From contig NZ_CP034073.1 in assembly GCF_003855155.1 (NCBI RefSeq), positions 806,001 to 870,000 of the forward strand: a stretch of 64,000 bases of DNA, read 5' to 3'. The DNA is from Shewanella psychromarinicola (GTDB taxonomy: Bacteria > Pseudomonadota > Gammaproteobacteria > Enterobacterales > Shewanellaceae). The position numbers were made by a program, and so were the translations under genes. Position 1 is the first letter of the stretch. Each line of letters opens with the position of its first letter. Shown in pieces: positions 38,429 to 49,277 of the stretch. Below the pieces are notes generated by a model, which was not told the origin of the DNA, searched no databases, and worked only from the letters and a program-made list of their open reading frames with translations.

Positions 38429-38914
38429 GTGACAATGGCAAAATTTATTTTAAACGGCAAGCCGATGACTGCCGATGTAGAGAGTGATACGCCTCTACTG
38501 TGGGTAATTCGCGATGAACTCAACATGACCGGCACCAAGTTTGGTTGCGGCATTGGCACTTGTGGTGCCTGCACAGTCCATGTTGGCGGCCGAGCAACAC
38601 GGTCATGCATTACCCCAATATCGTCAGTTGAAGGGGCCGAAATCACTACGATTGAAGGTCTTTCAGAACAAGGCGACCATCCATTGCAAATTTCTTGGCA
38701 AAAGCTGCAAGTGCCACAATGTGGTTACTGCCAGTCGGGCCAAATTATGCAAGCGGCGGCATTATTAAAAGATATTCCAAAGCCTTCAGACAAAGACATT
38801 GACGCTGTGATGGGCGGAAATTTATGCCGCTGTATGACCTACGTTCGTATTCGTAGCGCCATTCATGAAGCCGCAAACGCAACCAAGGAGAGCAACGATG
38901 AGCAGACTGCCTAA
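38429..38914 (+). CDS. (2Fe-2S)-binding subunit of a molybdenum hydroxylase
   Basis: A 161-residue protein with the two [2Fe-2S] clusters of the xanthine oxidase family. The plant-type cluster uses C38, C43, C46 and C58 (CGIGTCGAC then C). The second uses C96, C99, C131 and C133 (CGYC and CRC). It fits the small subunit of isoquinoline 1-oxidoreductase or aldehyde dehydrogenase (IorA-like). It has no signal peptide, so it would travel across the membrane with the Tat-exported large subunit. The last codons overlap the next gene. Confidence 0.93.
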   Translation: MTMAKFILNGKPMTADVESDTPLLWVIRDELNMTGTKFGCGIGTCGACTVHVGGRATRSCITPISSVEGAEITTIEGLSEQGDHPLQISWQKLQVPQCGYCQSGQIMQAAALLKDIPKPSDKDIDAVMGGNLCRCMTYVRIRSAIHEAANATKESNDEQTA

Positions 38915-41201
38915 ACGTGGATCGGTTGGCATGAGCCGCCGCGGTTTTTTAATTGCCATGACAGCTGTCGGTGTCAGTTTTGGTTTTCCTCGTCACTTGA
39001 TGGCGGCAATGGATCCTGCCAGCCCAGACGGTAAAGTACTCCCGAGTGAAGGCGATATTTACGAACCTTCATTGTGGTATTCAATCGACACCGCAGGCAA
39101 AATTAAAGTCAACATTATGCGCTCAGAAATGGGCCAACATGTCGGCACCGCTATTGCGCGTATTCTTGCTGATGAGCTAGAAGCGTCATGGGATGATATT
39201 GAAATTATCCATGTCGACAGTGATCCACGCTGGGGTTACATGGTCACTGGTGGTAGTTGGTCTATTTCGCAAAGTTGGCCGGTATATCGTCAAGCAGGCG
39301 CCGCCGGTCGTACTGCGTTAATTGAAGCTGCCGCTAAAAAATGGGGCCTTGCGCCACAAGACTGTAAAGCCAGTAATGGGAAAATTATCTCAAGTAAAGG
39401 CGAGCTGTCTTATGGTGAGTTAGTCACCATGGGCTTAACGCGTGAGTTTACTGAAGAAGAACTGAAAACCCTGCCGCTTAAACCCAATGCAGACCTAAAA
39501 CTGGTCGGGCAGCAAGTGACGTCTCTTGATATCGCCAATAAAACCAACGGTAAAACGATATTTGGTATCGACGCTAAAGTCGATGGCATGGTATACGCCA
39601 ACCCGATTTTACCTCCGACCCGTTATGGATCTAAAGTGGTTAAGTTTGATGACTCAGCCGCAAAAGCAGTAAAGGGTTATCAGCAAACAATCGTGCTAGA
39701 CGATGCCAGTGGCAGCGTACCTGGTTGGTTAATGGTAATCGCCAGCAGCTTTAATGCGGCGCAAAAGGCCTCAAAACTGGTTAAGGTTACATGGGATGCG
39801 GGTGAAACGGCAAACGTGTCTGAAGCAGATATTATTGCCCATGGTAAAACACTGCTTGGCGATCAAACCAAAGGCAGTATTTTAGACACTGGCAATAGTA
39901 ACACTGAGCCCGTTTTTGCCAGCGCCAGCAGCACTATTGCCGAAGAATATATCACCAGCACGGTATTGCATGCACAAATGGAACCCCTTAATGCCTTGGT
40001 ATTTAAAAACCCAGACGGTGTATGGGAAGTGCATTCAGGTACTCAATGGCAGTCACTTACGCTACCCGTACTAGCCACAGCATTAGGCGAAGATGAAGCT
40101 AACATTGTTATTCGTAGCTACATGTTAGGTGGCGGCTTTGGCCGTAGACTTAACGGCGATTATACTATTCCGGCCGCATTAACCTCTAAAGCATTAGGCG
40201 GGAAACCGGTTAAAATGGTGCTAACGCGCCCACAAGACATGCTATTTGATAGCGCGCGATCAGCTTCAGTACAGCAGCTAAAAATGGCCTTTGACGATAA
40301 AAAAATCGTTACCGCCATGGAACATCACGCCACTGCAGGTTGGCCAACCCAAGCATTAGTCCCTGGCTTTATGCCAAAAGGCACCAATGGCGAACCCTAT
40401 GATCCGTTTTCAATTGCAGGCGCAGACCATTGGTACAGCGTTGGCGCCCAAAAAGTACGGGCAGTATCAAACGATCTTGCCATGGCAACCTTCAGACCGG
40501 GTTGGTTACGTTCTGTCGGACCCGGTTGGACTAATTGGGCCGTTGAAAGCTTTATGGATGAAGCCGCCCATCATGCAGGTAAAGATCCATTGCAGTTCCG
40601 TTTAGACATGCTGATCGCCGAAGGCCGCAATGCCGGTAGTACGCCGGTTGCCGAAGGCGGCGCTGCGCGCCAAGCCGTAGTATTGAAAAAAGCCGCCGAG
40701 ATGATTGGTTGGGGCACACCTCAAGCCAAAGATACCGCGCTTGGAATAGCATCAACCTTTGGTCAAGAACGTGATATGCCAACATGGGTATCGTGCGCGG
40801 TACAGGTCCATGTCGACAAAAGCAACGGTATTGTCAATGTGCAAAAGCTTTATATCGCCATCGATGCCGGTATTATTGTTGATCCAAATGGCGCAGAAGC
40901 GCAGTGTCAAGGTGCAGCATTATGGGGATTATCCATGGCGTTATACGAAGGTACTGAACTGCTTAATGGTCAGTATAAAGATTCAAACTTCAATACCTAT
41001 ACCCCGCTGCGCTTAGGTCAAACTCCTGAAGTTAAAATTGAGTTTATCCCAGGCAAAATGCCACCTTCTGGATTAGGTGAGCCAGCAGTAACCCCTGTAG
41101 CCCCAGCTATTGCCAATGCAATCTACAATGCAGTCGGTGTACGTTTACGTAAAATCCCGATGAAGCCTAGCGAGTTGAAAAGTGCACTCACTAAAGTGTA
41201 A
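38898..41201 (+). CDS. Molybdopterin-binding aldehyde dehydrogenase/isoquinoline oxidoreductase large subunit, Tat-exported
   Basis: A 767-residue protein from the ATG at 38898, which has AAGGAG eight bases upstream. An upstream in-frame start at 38865 is less likely. The N-terminus carries a twin-arginine signal ([19 protein letters not shown]), so the folded enzyme is exported. Moco-family blocks include [13 protein letters not shown], and a C-terminal [18 protein letters not shown] with the catalytic glutamate. It belongs to the xanthine dehydrogenase family and would oxidise an aldehyde or N-heterocycle, passing electrons to the 2Fe-2S protein and the cytochrome. No XdhC-type sulfurase chaperone is encoded nearby. 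A perfect terminator follows. Confidence 0.93.
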   Translation: MSRLPKRGSVGMSRRGFLIAMTAVGVSFGFPRHLMAAMDPASPDGKVLPSEGDIYEPSLWYSIDTAGKIKVNIMRSEMGQHVGTAIARILADELEASWDDIEIIHVDSDPRWGYMVTGGSWSISQSWPVYRQAGAAGRTALIEAAAKKWGLAPQDCKASNGKIISSKGELSYGELVTMGLTREFTEEELKTLPLKPNADLKLVGQQVTSLDIANKTNGKTIFGIDAKVDGMVYANPILPPTRYGSKVVKFDDSAAKAVKGYQQTIVLDDASGSVPGWLMVIASSFNAAQKASKLVKVTWDAGETANVSEADIIAHGKTLLGDQTKGSILDTGNSNTEPVFASASSTIAEEYITSTVLHAQMEPLNALVFKNPDGVWEVHSGTQWQSLTLPVLATALGEDEANIVIRSYMLGGGFGRRLNGDYTIPAALTSKALGGKPVKMVLTRPQDMLFDSARSASVQQLKMAFDDKKIVTAMEHHATAGWPTQALVPGFMPKGTNGEPYDPFSIAGADHWYSVGAQKVRAVSNDLAMATFRPGWLRSVGPGWTNWAVESFMDEAAHHAGKDPLQFRLDMLIAEGRNAGSTPVAEGGAARQAVVLKKAAEMIGWGTPQAKDTALGIASTFGQERDMPTWVSCAVQVHVDKSNGIVNVQKLYIAIDAGIIVDPNGAEAQCQGAALWGLSMALYEGTELLNGQYKDSNFNTYTPLRLGQTPEVKIEFIPGKMPPSGLGEPAVTPVAPAIANAIYNAVGVRLRKIPMKPSELKSALTKV

Positions 41202-41221
41202 TAGCTTACTACACCGCTAAC

Positions 41222-41252
41222 AAAAAGCCCGATACCTTGTATCGGGCTTTTT
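41222..41252. terminator. Terminator of the molybdoenzyme operon
   Basis: AAAAAGCCCGATAC (41222-41235) pairs with GTATCGGGCTTTTT (41239-41252) around three bases. A T-run is built into the stem. It begins about 20 bases after the stop. Confidence 0.88.
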
Positions 41253-41282
41253 CATACCAATTTTCATATCATTAACACAAAT

Positions 41283-41432
41283 CAAAGCATTAAGATTACG
41301 GCCTCCATCAGCAACAGCACACTAACTGACGGAGACTGCTCAATGAAAGATCGCTTTAGTCGCGCAGATAAAGCGCTGTATTGCGCCAAACGAGGCGGGC
41401 GAAACCAAATACAACAAGCACAGACTCGATAA
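41283..41432 (+). pseudogene. C-terminal remnant of a GGDEF (diguanylate cyclase) protein
   Basis: A 49-codon open stretch ending at TAA (41430-41432) reads IKITASISNSTLTDGD then RADKALYCAKRGGRNQI. This is the very C-terminus of a GGDEF domain (the usual ADKALYxAKxxGRN motif). The rest of the domain, including the GGDEF residues, is missing. There is no start or promoter that would make it a gene in its own right. It shows that a cyclic-di-GMP gene once ended here. Confidence 0.72.
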
Positions 41433-41487
41433 TCCCGATCATTTATGTGTCATAGTCATCCGTCACAAATGCCTCCATACAACAAGG

Positions 41488-42633
41488 CTAATGGCCTTCG
41501 GCAAATAAATAATTGAGCCAGCCCTGCATTCTTAACAATACCTTTCGCATGACCGCAACATGGCTAAAATGATCGGTATAAATAGCCACTTGTCCCGCAA
41601 CCCCCGCAGGCAATGATTGCCTTATTGCGTTATCTTCTAGCTCAATCAACACCACGACTCGGCCGCGGTGAAACAACTTATTTGATGACTGTAAATTACC
41701 ACTAAATTGGATCTCACCTTCTGCCATTGCGGGCAGTATTTTGGCAACTTTGCCTTTAAACACTTGCCCTGGCATGGCATCAATTATCACCTCAGCCTCA
41801 TCACCTTCTTTAAGGCGTAACAGTGAGTTTTGCCAAAAAGCACCGGCAAAATATCGGGTTTCATCCGGAATAAAGGTTAATGCAGGACGTAATGGTAAAG
41901 GCACTGCCATAACACCTTTTCGCAGCGCCAACTGCGTCACAACACCATTTGCCGGCGCCCTAACGACTGTTTGTTGTAAGTCATACTCGGCCTTGGCGAG
42001 TTCAGCTTGAAGGCCCGCCACTTTGGTATTAACCCCGTCAATATTTGACTCATAGGCCAAACGAGTCCGCAGTTCCTCTGCTAAGGCGCCATCAAGTTGC
42101 GCTAATGAGGCAATGTATAACTGGCGGCGGTTGTCGAGTTCAAGCTCAGTAAAGGGTGAATTACGCCCGGCTTTTTTACGACCGTCGTCATAACGACGAT
42201 AAGCGGATCCGCTACGATCTTTATCTGCAGTGGCTTGTTCAACTCTGGCAGTTGCAACCTGAAATGCGGCTTCAAGCTGCGGCACTTGCAGCTCAGCTTC
42301 TTTTAGCGCTGCTTGTTTTTGCTTAACCATTGCAAGGTAAGGTGTAGGGTCAATTTTAAATAACACCTCACCTTCTTTCACTGGCGTGTTCGGCTTAACA
42401 TTGACTTCGATAACCAATCCTTTAACTGCGGGCACAATCGGAATAGTGACGAAATACTCGCGAGCAAATTTCGAATAGGGGTGGTTGTAATTCATTAAAA
42501 TTAATAAAGTACCAATTAACACAATTCCGCCGAGAATGGCCGTCGGCACGGTCCATTTAGTTAACGGAATTTTAAATACTTTAAAAACTGCGATGCAAAA
42601 TGCGGTATAAGTCAGTATGAGTAGTAAGTCCAT
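41488..42633 (-). CDS. HlyD-family membrane fusion protein, YiaV-like
   Basis: A 381-residue periplasmic adaptor with two N-terminal hydrophobic stretches (LLLILTYTAFCIAVFKVFKIPL and TAILGGIVLIGTLLILM), a lipoyl/biotinyl-like domain split by a coiled-coil hairpin (residues about 110-220), and VRAPANGVVTQLALRKGV after the hairpin. It resembles E. coli YiaV, usually paired with the DUF3302 protein YiaW, and that partner lies 2 bp upstream here. No ABC or MFS transporter is next to it, so the pump partner is unknown. Confidence 0.85.
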   Translation of the reverse strand: MDLLLILTYTAFCIAVFKVFKIPLTKWTVPTAILGGIVLIGTLLILMNYNHPYSKFAREYFVTIPIVPAVKGLVIEVNVKPNTPVKEGEVLFKIDPTPYLAMVKQKQAALKEAELQVPQLEAAFQVATARVEQATADKDRSGSAYRRYDDGRKKAGRNSPFTELELDNRRQLYIASLAQLDGALAEELRTRLAYESNIDGVNTKVAGLQAELAKAEYDLQQTVVRAPANGVVTQLALRKGVMAVPLPLRPALTFIPDETRYFAGAFWQNSLLRLKEGDEAEVIIDAMPGQVFKGKVAKILPAMAEGEIQFSGNLQSSNKLFHRGRVVVLIELEDNAIRQSLPAGVAGQVAIYTDHFSHVAVMRKVLLRMQGWLNYLFAEGH

Positions 42634-42635
42634 GC

Positions 42636-43019
42636 TTATGCCTCTTGTGAATGTTCATCTGAAACGGGAGGAGTCGAGACGACAGAACGTTGCTCTAATA
42701 GCGACAAACGATCTGTTAGTACTGTGACATGATTCATTAGCTCTTTAACTTCACCCTCAAGTATCAATTCTCGCTTTCTCGAATCACTAAACCCCCAGCC
42801 TCTATCTTCACGATATAACGTGGCCCAAATCCATAAAAATGGCCAAATGGCATGCAAAGTAAATAAGCTTACCCAACCGGCAATATGCAGTGCATCTTGT
42901 TGTGGATGATTACGTTTTTTCGCAATCTCGTAGGGAATATCATGAATCGCAATAATGCCGTAAAAAATAAATATCACTACAAAAAATATAATCCCTAGCG
43001 CAAAATAATCTAAAAACAT
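42636..43019 (-). CDS. DUF3302 inner-membrane protein, YiaW-like
   Basis: A 127-residue protein with two helices (LDYFALGIIFFVVIFIFYGI and an aromatic-rich LHAIWPFLWIWATLY) and a charged, helical C-terminus. The IHDIPYEIAKKRNHPQQDAL linker and size fit DUF3302/YiaW. It is two bases upstream of the HlyD-family gene on the same strand, the same pairing as yiaW-yiaV. The role is unknown, probably as membrane partner of the adaptor. Confidence 0.82.
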   Translation of the reverse strand: MFLDYFALGIIFFVVIFIFYGIIAIHDIPYEIAKKRNHPQQDALHIAGWVSLFTLHAIWPFLWIWATLYREDRGWGFSDSRKRELILEGEVKELMNHVTVLTDRLSLLEQRSVVSTPPVSDEHSQEA

Positions 43020-43680
43020 AACGTCTCCCTGTTACCTTGATTAAATATAAGTCATTTCAATCAGTATAGAACCGATTAAAAAAAGAACCTGTTGATGTTA
43101 AAAATATCCATAAAAAACCCTCTATTATGCGTCAACACAATAACGGGCTATTTATGTAAACATCAGGACAAATCAAGTCGGTATTAATCACCTACCATTG
43201 TTGCAAAAACTCAAGTCGCGACATATCTTACTCATCCGGTTGCCATGGTTCATCAGACAAGGACTCAACCGTAAAGTCACCTAACGCCGTAGGCTCTTCA
43301 CTGTGACATAATGAGTTCATTGGCTAAGTAATGCAGGACGGCGCTCTAATACAATGTGCCTAGCACATAGGGCCTTTGCGTTGGGCTAATGCACCTTTAT
43401 ACACTTTAAGATCCATCAACACTGACCTTCCCCCTGCAAGCTCACGGTGTAACGTTGCACTAACGCCATTAACCCGTCACCCTTTCACTTCAAACGTAAT
43501 GAATAGGATCTGAAAAACTAAAGCGATATTTAGGCCGCATAATGCTGGCGCGGGCGCCATAGTGTAATAACACAGACTGGAAATATAGGCATTAGGATTG
43601 AGCAAGTAACTATCATCAACCGACAGCAGCATTGAATAAGAGGACAAGGTTCACTCGCTAGCGTAACCCTCGGCCATGAG
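43020..43680 (-). other. Long gap with a probable decayed coding sequence
   Basis: No intact gene in about 660 bp. On the minus strand around 43190-43640, fragments in changing frames look protein-like: SVDDSYLLNPNAYISSL, VLMDLKVYKGALAQRKGP, PTALGDFTVESLSDEPWQ and DMSRLEFLQQW. Several in-frame stops separate them. I cannot name the family. It is a probable pseudogene rather than a new gene. Confidence 0.4.
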
Positions 43681-43692
43681 TGATTAACACAA

Positions 43693-43726
43693 AAAAGCCC
43701 TGCCGACTTATGTCCACAGGGCTTTT
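43693..43726 (-). terminator. Terminator of the arginine operon
   Basis: AAAAGCCCTG (43693-43702) pairs with CAGGGCTTTT (43717-43726). Minus-strand transcripts end in a U-run. It lies about 35 bases past the argH stop. Confidence 0.85.
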
Positions 43727-43760
43727 ATAGGCAGTCGTCCAGCGTCGAACGATGCAAAGA

Positions 43761-45125
43761 TTAAGCTTTTTTAGCCGCTATCGCTGCTTGAACTTGGTTA
43801 ATAGCAGTGCCACCTAATACGTCACGTTTTTCTAAACAGGCTTCAATAGTCAAGTTAGGATACACGTCATCGCTGATCACCTTGGCAAACGGCTGTAACT
43901 CAGCCACGGTGAGATCTTCAATCGGCTTTTGCTGAGCAATAGCAAATACCACCACTTCACCCACCACGTGATGTGCTTCACGGAACGGCATACCTTTAGC
44001 CACAAGGTAATCAGCTAGTTCTGTTGCATTAGCATAGCCTTGTTGTGCGGCCACCAGCGCTTGTGGACGGTTCACTTTTAAGCCGGACAACACTAAAGCC
44101 GCCATATCTAAACAAATAGCCCAGCTGTCGACCACATCAAACAAGCCTTCTTTGTCTTCTTGCATATCTTTGTTATACGCCAATGGCAGGGCTTTCATGG
44201 TGGTCAAAATGCCCATTAAACTGCCATAAACACGGCCTGTTTTACCACGAATAAGCTCTAATGCATCGGGATTTTTCTTTTGTGGCATCAATGACGAGCC
44301 AGAGGTCACTTCGTCAGCCAATGAGATAAAATTAGCTTCGCCAGAGTTGAAGAAAATTAAGTCTTCGGCCATGCGGCTTAAATGCATCATGCTGATTGAT
44401 GCTGCGCTGCATAATTCAACCACATGGTCGCGATCTGACACACTGTCTAAGCTGTTTAAGGTTGGGCGAGCAAAGTTTAACGCTGATGCGAGCGCATGAC
44501 GATCAATCGGATAGGCGGTACCCGCTAACGCACCTGAACCTAATGGGCAGGTATCGGCACGATTAAGCGCATCTTGCAGGCGGCTAATATCACGCTCATA
44601 CATTTCCACATAGGCTAACGCCCAATGACCAAAGGTGATCGGCTGTGCACGCTGTAAATGGGTGTAACCCGGCATAACCGCATCAACTTCACGTTCAGCA
44701 AGGGCAACTAACTCTGCATGCAATGTACCTAAACGTACCAGCAAAGCTGCACCTTCTTTTTTACACCATAGCTTTAAATCAGTCGCGACTTGGTCATTAC
44801 GAGAACGACCTGTATGCAGTTTTTTTCCTAAGTCACCGACTTTGGCAATCAACTTTTGTTCAACAAAGCTGTGAATATCTTCCGCGCCGTTGCTGATAAT
44901 GGCCTGTGGATCATTACCCACTTCCACCAGCAGTTCATTTAAAGCCGCTTTTAAGTCGATACATTCTTTAGCCGTAATAATCCCGACACTGGCAATAGCG
45001 TCTGCCCATGCGATAGAGCCGACAACATCTTGTTCAAATAAGCGGTAATCCACTGGCAGTGAGTCATTAAATAATTTGAAAAGTGCACTGGTTTCGCCCT
45101 GAAATCTTCCGCCCCATAATGCCAT
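43761..45125 (-). CDS. argH: Argininosuccinate lyase
   Basis: Last step of arginine synthesis: argininosuccinate to arginine and fumarate. From the ATG at 45125 the protein is 454 residues, starting [13 protein letters not shown] with AGAGGA upstream. The longer frame to 45215 adds 30 residues with no matching sequence. The superfamily signature is [12 protein letters not shown], and other blocks are EDIHSFVEQ and [12 protein letters not shown]. It is the last gene of argCBFGH and shares its fold with the fumarase and aspartase in this window. A 142-bp gap with two hairpins separates it from argG. Confidence 0.95.
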   Translation of the reverse strand: MALWGGRFQGETSALFKLFNDSLPVDYRLFEQDVVGSIAWADAIASVGIITAKECIDLKAALNELLVEVGNDPQAIISNGAEDIHSFVEQKLIAKVGDLGKKLHTGRSRNDQVATDLKLWCKKEGAALLVRLGTLHAELVALAEREVDAVMPGYTHLQRAQPITFGHWALAYVEMYERDISRLQDALNRADTCPLGSGALAGTAYPIDRHALASALNFARPTLNSLDSVSDRDHVVELCSAASISMMHLSRMAEDLIFFNSGEANFISLADEVTSGSSLMPQKKNPDALELIRGKTGRVYGSLMGILTTMKALPLAYNKDMQEDKEGLFDVVDSWAICLDMAALVLSGLKVNRPQALVAAQQGYANATELADYLVAKGMPFREAHHVVGEVVVFAIAQQKPIEDLTVAELQPFAKVISDDVYPNLTIEACLEKRDVLGGTAINQVQAAIAAKKA

Positions 45126-45187
45126 TTCGGTATCCTCTTTTTCGATATTACAATTCAATGATGTCGGTGTAGTTGATATCAACTTTG

Positions 45188-45249
45188 TTATAATCACTTT
45201 TTTAAAAATGAGCAAAAGTGATTATAAGAAAGGCGCTTTGCAGCGCCTT
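45188..45249 (-). promoter_or_regulatory. Two adjacent hairpins between argG and argH
   Basis: In transcript order (minus), first AAGGCGCT/AGCGCCTT (45230-45249), then a 14-bp perfect stem TTATAATCACTTTT/AAAAGTGATTATAA (45188-45201 and 45214-45227). The second has a 12-base loop. Together they could cause processing or partial termination inside the operon and set argH apart from argCBFG. Confidence 0.6.
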
Positions 45250-45267
45250 ATATTGTTTGCTTACTGT

Positions 45268-46491
45268 CTATTTAGCGTTTAGCGCGCGAATACGGCTTGG
45301 TAACGAATATAAACGAATAAAGCCTTCAGCGTGTTTTTGATCGTACACGTCATCTTCACCAAAGGTGGCAAAAGATTCTGAATACAAGCTGTTTGGCGAA
45401 CGTTTTTTAACAGCCGTTGCTTGGCCTTTGTAAAGCTTAATGACCACATCACCGTTAACCGATTCGGCTAATGATTCAGATGCAGCAATAAGTGATTTAC
45501 ATAATGGTGTAAACCAACGACCGTCATACACTAGGTGTGACATTTGGGCGGCAATTTGCTCGCGCCACGTACGGCTGGTTTTGTCCAAGACTAATTCTTC
45601 AATGGCACGAAGACCGGCAAACATTACCGTTCCACCTGGGGTTTCGTAACAGCCACGTGATTTCATCCCTACAAGACGGTTTTCGGTAATGTCGATACGA
45701 CCTACACCGTGTTTACCTGCGATGTCGTTTAACGTCATTAATGCAGCATATGGCGATAAAGCTTCATCGTTTACATGAGTAATACGGCCATGTTTAACGC
45801 CTAACGACACATATTCTGGCTCGTTTGGCGCATCTTCTGGGGCAACGGTTAACGTCCATACGCCTTTTGATGGCTCGTTCCACGGATCTTCTAACTCGCC
45901 ACCTTCGTGGGAAATATGCCATGCGTTTGCATCACGGCTATAAATTTTAGTCGCTGAAGCTGCGGTTTTAATATTACGCTCTGCGAGGTAATCCAGTAAG
46001 TCTTCGCGGCTACGCATTTCCCACTCACGCCAAGGCGCAATCACTTTTAAGTCTGGTGCTAATGCCGCAAAACAACCTTCAAAGCGTACCTGGTCATTGC
46101 CTTTGCCGGTACAGCCATGGCATACCGCGTCAGCGCCAACTTTACGGGCCACTTCAACTTGCGCTTTGGCAATGATTGGACGCGCCATTGAAGTGCCGAG
46201 TAAATAGGTACCTTCGTAAATAGCACCCGTTGCGATAGTGGGGTAAATGTAATCTGCCACCAACTCTTCTTTTAAGTCAACGATATAACATTCGCTGGCA
46301 CCTGAGGCTAACGCCTTTTCAGTTAAGCCCACTAACTCTTCTTCACCTTGGCCTACGTCGGCACAGAATGCGACGATTTCGCAGTTATCATAGGTTTCTT
46401 TTAGCCACGGGATAATGGCTGAGGTGTCTAACCCACCAGAATACGCCAATACCACTTTTTTAACGCCGGTTTTTTTCACTGCATTAGACAT
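45268..46491 (-). CDS. argG: Argininosuccinate synthase
   Basis: A 407-residue ATP-dependent enzyme joining citrulline and aspartate. The P-loop-like N-terminus is [20 protein letters not shown], and GNDQVRFE follows in the nucleotide region. Length and start match type I ArgG. It is the fourth gene of the minus-strand arg operon, 75 bp after argF. Two hairpins follow before argH. Confidence 0.96.
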   Translation of the reverse strand: MSNAVKKTGVKKVVLAYSGGLDTSAIIPWLKETYDNCEIVAFCADVGQGEEELVGLTEKALASGASECYIVDLKEELVADYIYPTIATGAIYEGTYLLGTSMARPIIAKAQVEVARKVGADAVCHGCTGKGNDQVRFEGCFAALAPDLKVIAPWREWEMRSREDLLDYLAERNIKTAASATKIYSRDANAWHISHEGGELEDPWNEPSKGVWTLTVAPEDAPNEPEYVSLGVKHGRITHVNDEALSPYAALMTLNDIAGKHGVGRIDITENRLVGMKSRGCYETPGGTVMFAGLRAIEELVLDKTSRTWREQIAAQMSHLVYDGRWFTPLCKSLIAASESLAESVNGDVVIKLYKGQATAVKKRSPNSLYSESFATFGEDDVYDQKHAEGFIRLYSLPSRIRALNAK

Positions 46492-46566
46492 GTTTATTTC
46501 CTAAAATCGATTACGTATATAGTTAATTTAATAACGCCAACGGCACTATTGACTTATATAATGAGA

Positions 46567-47472
46567 CTAACTTAATAAGGTGACTAATACTGCATTTTGC
46601 GCATGCATACGGTTTTCTGCTTGATGTAAAACCAATGAACCTTCACCGTCCATCACCTCGTCGGTCACTTCCACGCCGCGATGCGCAGGCAAGCAGTGCA
46701 TAAAGAATTTAGCCCCAGCTTTAGCCATTAACGCACGGTTGACTTGATACGGTGCAAAACGGGCTTTTATATCCGCCAGCGGTGTTTCATCACCCATTGA
46801 AATCCACGTATCCGTATAAATAGCATCGTGGCCTTCTATGGCATTAATGTCAGCACTTAAGGTCAATTTGCCACCATTTTTTTGTGCTAAAGCTTGTGCT
46901 TCGCTGACGATTGATGCGTCAGGGAACGCGCCCTCAGGGCAAATCACTGTCATCGTTAGGCCCAAAATAGCCGCACCGTAAATGAGTGAGTGTGTCACAT
47001 TGTTACCATCGCCCACATAAGCCAGTTTAGCTTGGCTCACATCATCAAACTGCTCGGCTAACGTTAAAAAGTCAGCAAGTGCTTGGCACGGATGGTACAA
47101 GTCTGACAAGGCATTAATAACAGGTACGCTGCCATGTTCAGCTAATTGCTCAATCGTGGTATGCGAGTAGGTTCTAGCCACAATAGCATCGGCCCAACAT
47201 GAAATGTTAGTGGCAAAGTCAGCAACCGATTCGCGTTGGCCCAAGGCACCATTTTGTTGATCTAAGTATAAGCAATGACCACCTAATTTATTAATGCCAA
47301 TATCAAAACTGACTCGGGTACGCAATGATGGTTTTTCAAATAGCATCACAACGCTTTTACCATCTAAGGCGCGACGGTACTCAGCAGGGGTGTTCTTAAT
47401 TTTTTTAGCCAGTTCAATGATGGCTAAAAGCTGAGATTGAGTTAACTCTTTTATCGACAATAGGTGCTGCAT
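46567..47472 (-). CDS. argF: Ornithine carbamoyltransferase
   Basis: A 301-residue transferase making citrulline from ornithine and carbamoyl phosphate. The carbamoyl phosphate motif is FEKPSLRTRVSF (SxRTR). The ornithine-binding HCLPAHRGVEV is near the C-terminus. It is about 30 residues shorter than E. coli OTC but in the normal range of the shorter bacterial type. It lies 14 bp after argB. Confidence 0.94.
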   Translation of the reverse strand: MQHLLSIKELTQSQLLAIIELAKKIKNTPAEYRRALDGKSVVMLFEKPSLRTRVSFDIGINKLGGHCLYLDQQNGALGQRESVADFATNISCWADAIVARTYSHTTIEQLAEHGSVPVINALSDLYHPCQALADFLTLAEQFDDVSQAKLAYVGDGNNVTHSLIYGAAILGLTMTVICPEGAFPDASIVSEAQALAQKNGGKLTLSADINAIEGHDAIYTDTWISMGDETPLADIKARFAPYQVNRALMAKAGAKFFMHCLPAHRGVEVTDEVMDGEGSLVLHQAENRMHAQNAVLVTLLS

Positions 47473-47486
47473 AGACTACTACTCCA

Positions 47487-48266
47487 TTAAGGTTGTATTT
47501 GAGTCCCGACGGACCCACCTTTGACTAAGGTTTTTAACTGTTCAGCATCACGCCACGAAGCAATCTGCACGGGTTTCCCCATCCATTGCGCGACTTCTAA
47601 TGCGGCTTCCACTTTAACTTTCATGCCTTTTTCAATCACCCCTTGGGCGACTAAGTATTCAATTTCACTTTTATTTAAGCAGTTAATTAACTGGCCTTTA
47701 CCGTCTAATACGCCCGACACATCTGACAATAAAACTAAGGTGCCATTAACCAATTTAGCTAACGCAGTTGCCGCTTGGTCAGCATTAACGTTTAACATTT
47801 TACCTTGGCTAGAAATGGCAATGGAGCTACAAATTGGCATCCAACCTTGGCCTAAAATAAAGTTTAAATAGGTGGCGTCTTTTGGCTCAACTTCACCAAC
47901 GAGGCCTAAACGCTCATCTTTAATTTTGGCACTTACCGTGTTGCCATCGCCTAGGCTCATGCCCACACTCACAATACCCGCTTTAGCAGCCGCGGCTTGT
48001 AGAATTTTGTTCGATGTGCCCGCTAATGCACCAACCACAATAGGAATTTGGTCTTCTGGCGTGACACGTAAACCATCGAGCTTAATGGTTTCTTTACCAT
48101 TAGCGGCTAACTGTTCGTCAACTAGGCAACCACCGCCATGGACTAATATGACTTGCTGACCTGCAGCAAGCATTTCTGCTGCGGCTGTCATTAAACGCGC
48201 AATACCCATTTCGCACTGGAGTAATGCACCACCCACTTTTAATACTAATACAGATTTTGTCGCCAT
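47487..48266 (-). CDS. argB: Acetylglutamate kinase
   Basis: A 259-residue amino acid kinase fold enzyme phosphorylating N-acetylglutamate. The N-terminus is VLVLKVGGALLQCE, followed by VILVHGGGCLVDE, and VNADQAATALAKL lies in the nucleotide-binding half. ArgB of this short type is usually not arginine-inhibited, in contrast to the longer cyclic-pathway type, which fits the presence of argE rather than argJ. It lies 30 bp after argC. Confidence 0.95.
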   Translation of the reverse strand: MATKSVLVLKVGGALLQCEMGIARLMTAAAEMLAAGQQVILVHGGGCLVDEQLAANGKETIKLDGLRVTPEDQIPIVVGALAGTSNKILQAAAAKAGIVSVGMSLGDGNTVSAKIKDERLGLVGEVEPKDATYLNFILGQGWMPICSSIAISSQGKMLNVNADQAATALAKLVNGTLVLLSDVSGVLDGKGQLINCLNKSEIEYLVAQGVIEKGMKVKVEAALEVAQWMGKPVQIASWRDAEQLKTLVKGGSVGTQIQP

Positions 48267-48296
48267 GATTCTTATTCCTTTACTAATGCGATCCGA

Positions 48297-49277
48297 TTAC
48301 ACACCGAAATGGATTTTAATGCACTGTAGCCCTTGGCTCGCAGCACCTTTCATTAAATTATCAATCGCACTGGCGACCACTAAATAACCGCTATTGGCAT
48401 CATATTTCCAACCTAAATGACAATTTGGTGTATTGACGACATCATCCACTTTAGGAAATTGATTATGCTTTACCGTCACGATGGGTGCGTTGTCATACAC
48501 GCTATACGCTTTGATCACATCGGCTTCGGTGGTACCTGGTTTTAGTTGTACGGTTATCGTCGCTAAAATACCACGCTTAAAGTTACCTAAATGCGGCGTA
48601 AAGATCACTTCTTGGCCTAAATGTATGGCAATTTCAGGCTGGTGTCTGTGGCCTAACACACCGTATGGCGTTAAGCTGACTTCGCAAAAATTAGTGTGCA
48701 GTTGCGCTTTACGACCCGCACCAGTGACACCACTAACGGCATTAATCACCGGATACATCGAGGTTAATAATGACTTTAATGGTTTTAATGCAGTGAGCGA
48801 CGCTGTGGGGTAACAACCTGGCACAGCAATCATTCTGGTTTGTTTAATCTGCTCGCTATGCCACTCTGCTAGACCATATACCGCCTGAGCTAATACGTCA
48901 GGATGAGTATGCTCAAAGCCGTACCATTTAGGATACTGTGCCACATCAGCAAAACGATATGCACCGCTTAAGTCGAACACTGCCAGACCTTGGTGGTAAA
49001 ACCATGCGGCAAGCTCTAGGCTCACTGAATGCTCAGTCGCTAATACCACGGCATCGGCTTCGGCAACGATTCGCTTTTTAGCCTCATCGGATAGCGGCGA
49101 AAGCGTGTAAGCCATGTGGCTATATGTAGGGTATAAGTCGGCTAATTTACGACCTTTATCTACACTATTTTCCGACACATACAACCCTTGAACGCTGAGA
49201 TTGCAGTCTGCGTTAATCAACGAGGTGATTTGTGCACCTGTGTAACCACTGGCGCCAATAATTGCGATGCTTTTCAT
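48297..49277 (-). CDS. argC: N-acetyl-gamma-glutamyl-phosphate reductase
   Basis: A 326-residue NADPH-dependent reductase. The dinucleotide fold is [11 protein letters not shown] (7-16), and the catalytic cysteine is C155 in [10 protein letters not shown]-containing HLGNFKRG and the GVTGAGRK loop also match. It is the first gene of argCBFGH. The promoter region is shared with argE, which is divergent, and contains candidate ARG boxes. Confidence 0.95.
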   Translation of the reverse strand: MKSIAIIGASGYTGAQITSLINADCNLSVQGLYVSENSVDKGRKLADLYPTYSHMAYTLSPLSDEAKKRIVAEADAVVLATEHSVSLELAAWFYHQGLAVFDLSGAYRFADVAQYPKWYGFEHTHPDVLAQAVYGLAEWHSEQIKQTRMIAVPGCYPTASLTALKPLKSLLTSMYPVINAVSGVTGAGRKAQLHTNFCEVSLTPYGVLGHRHQPEIAIHLGQEVIFTPHLGNFKRGILATITVQLKPGTTEADVIKAYSVYDNAPIVTVKHNQFPKVDDVVNTPNCHLGWKYDANSGYLVVASAIDNLMKGAASQGLQCIKIHFGV

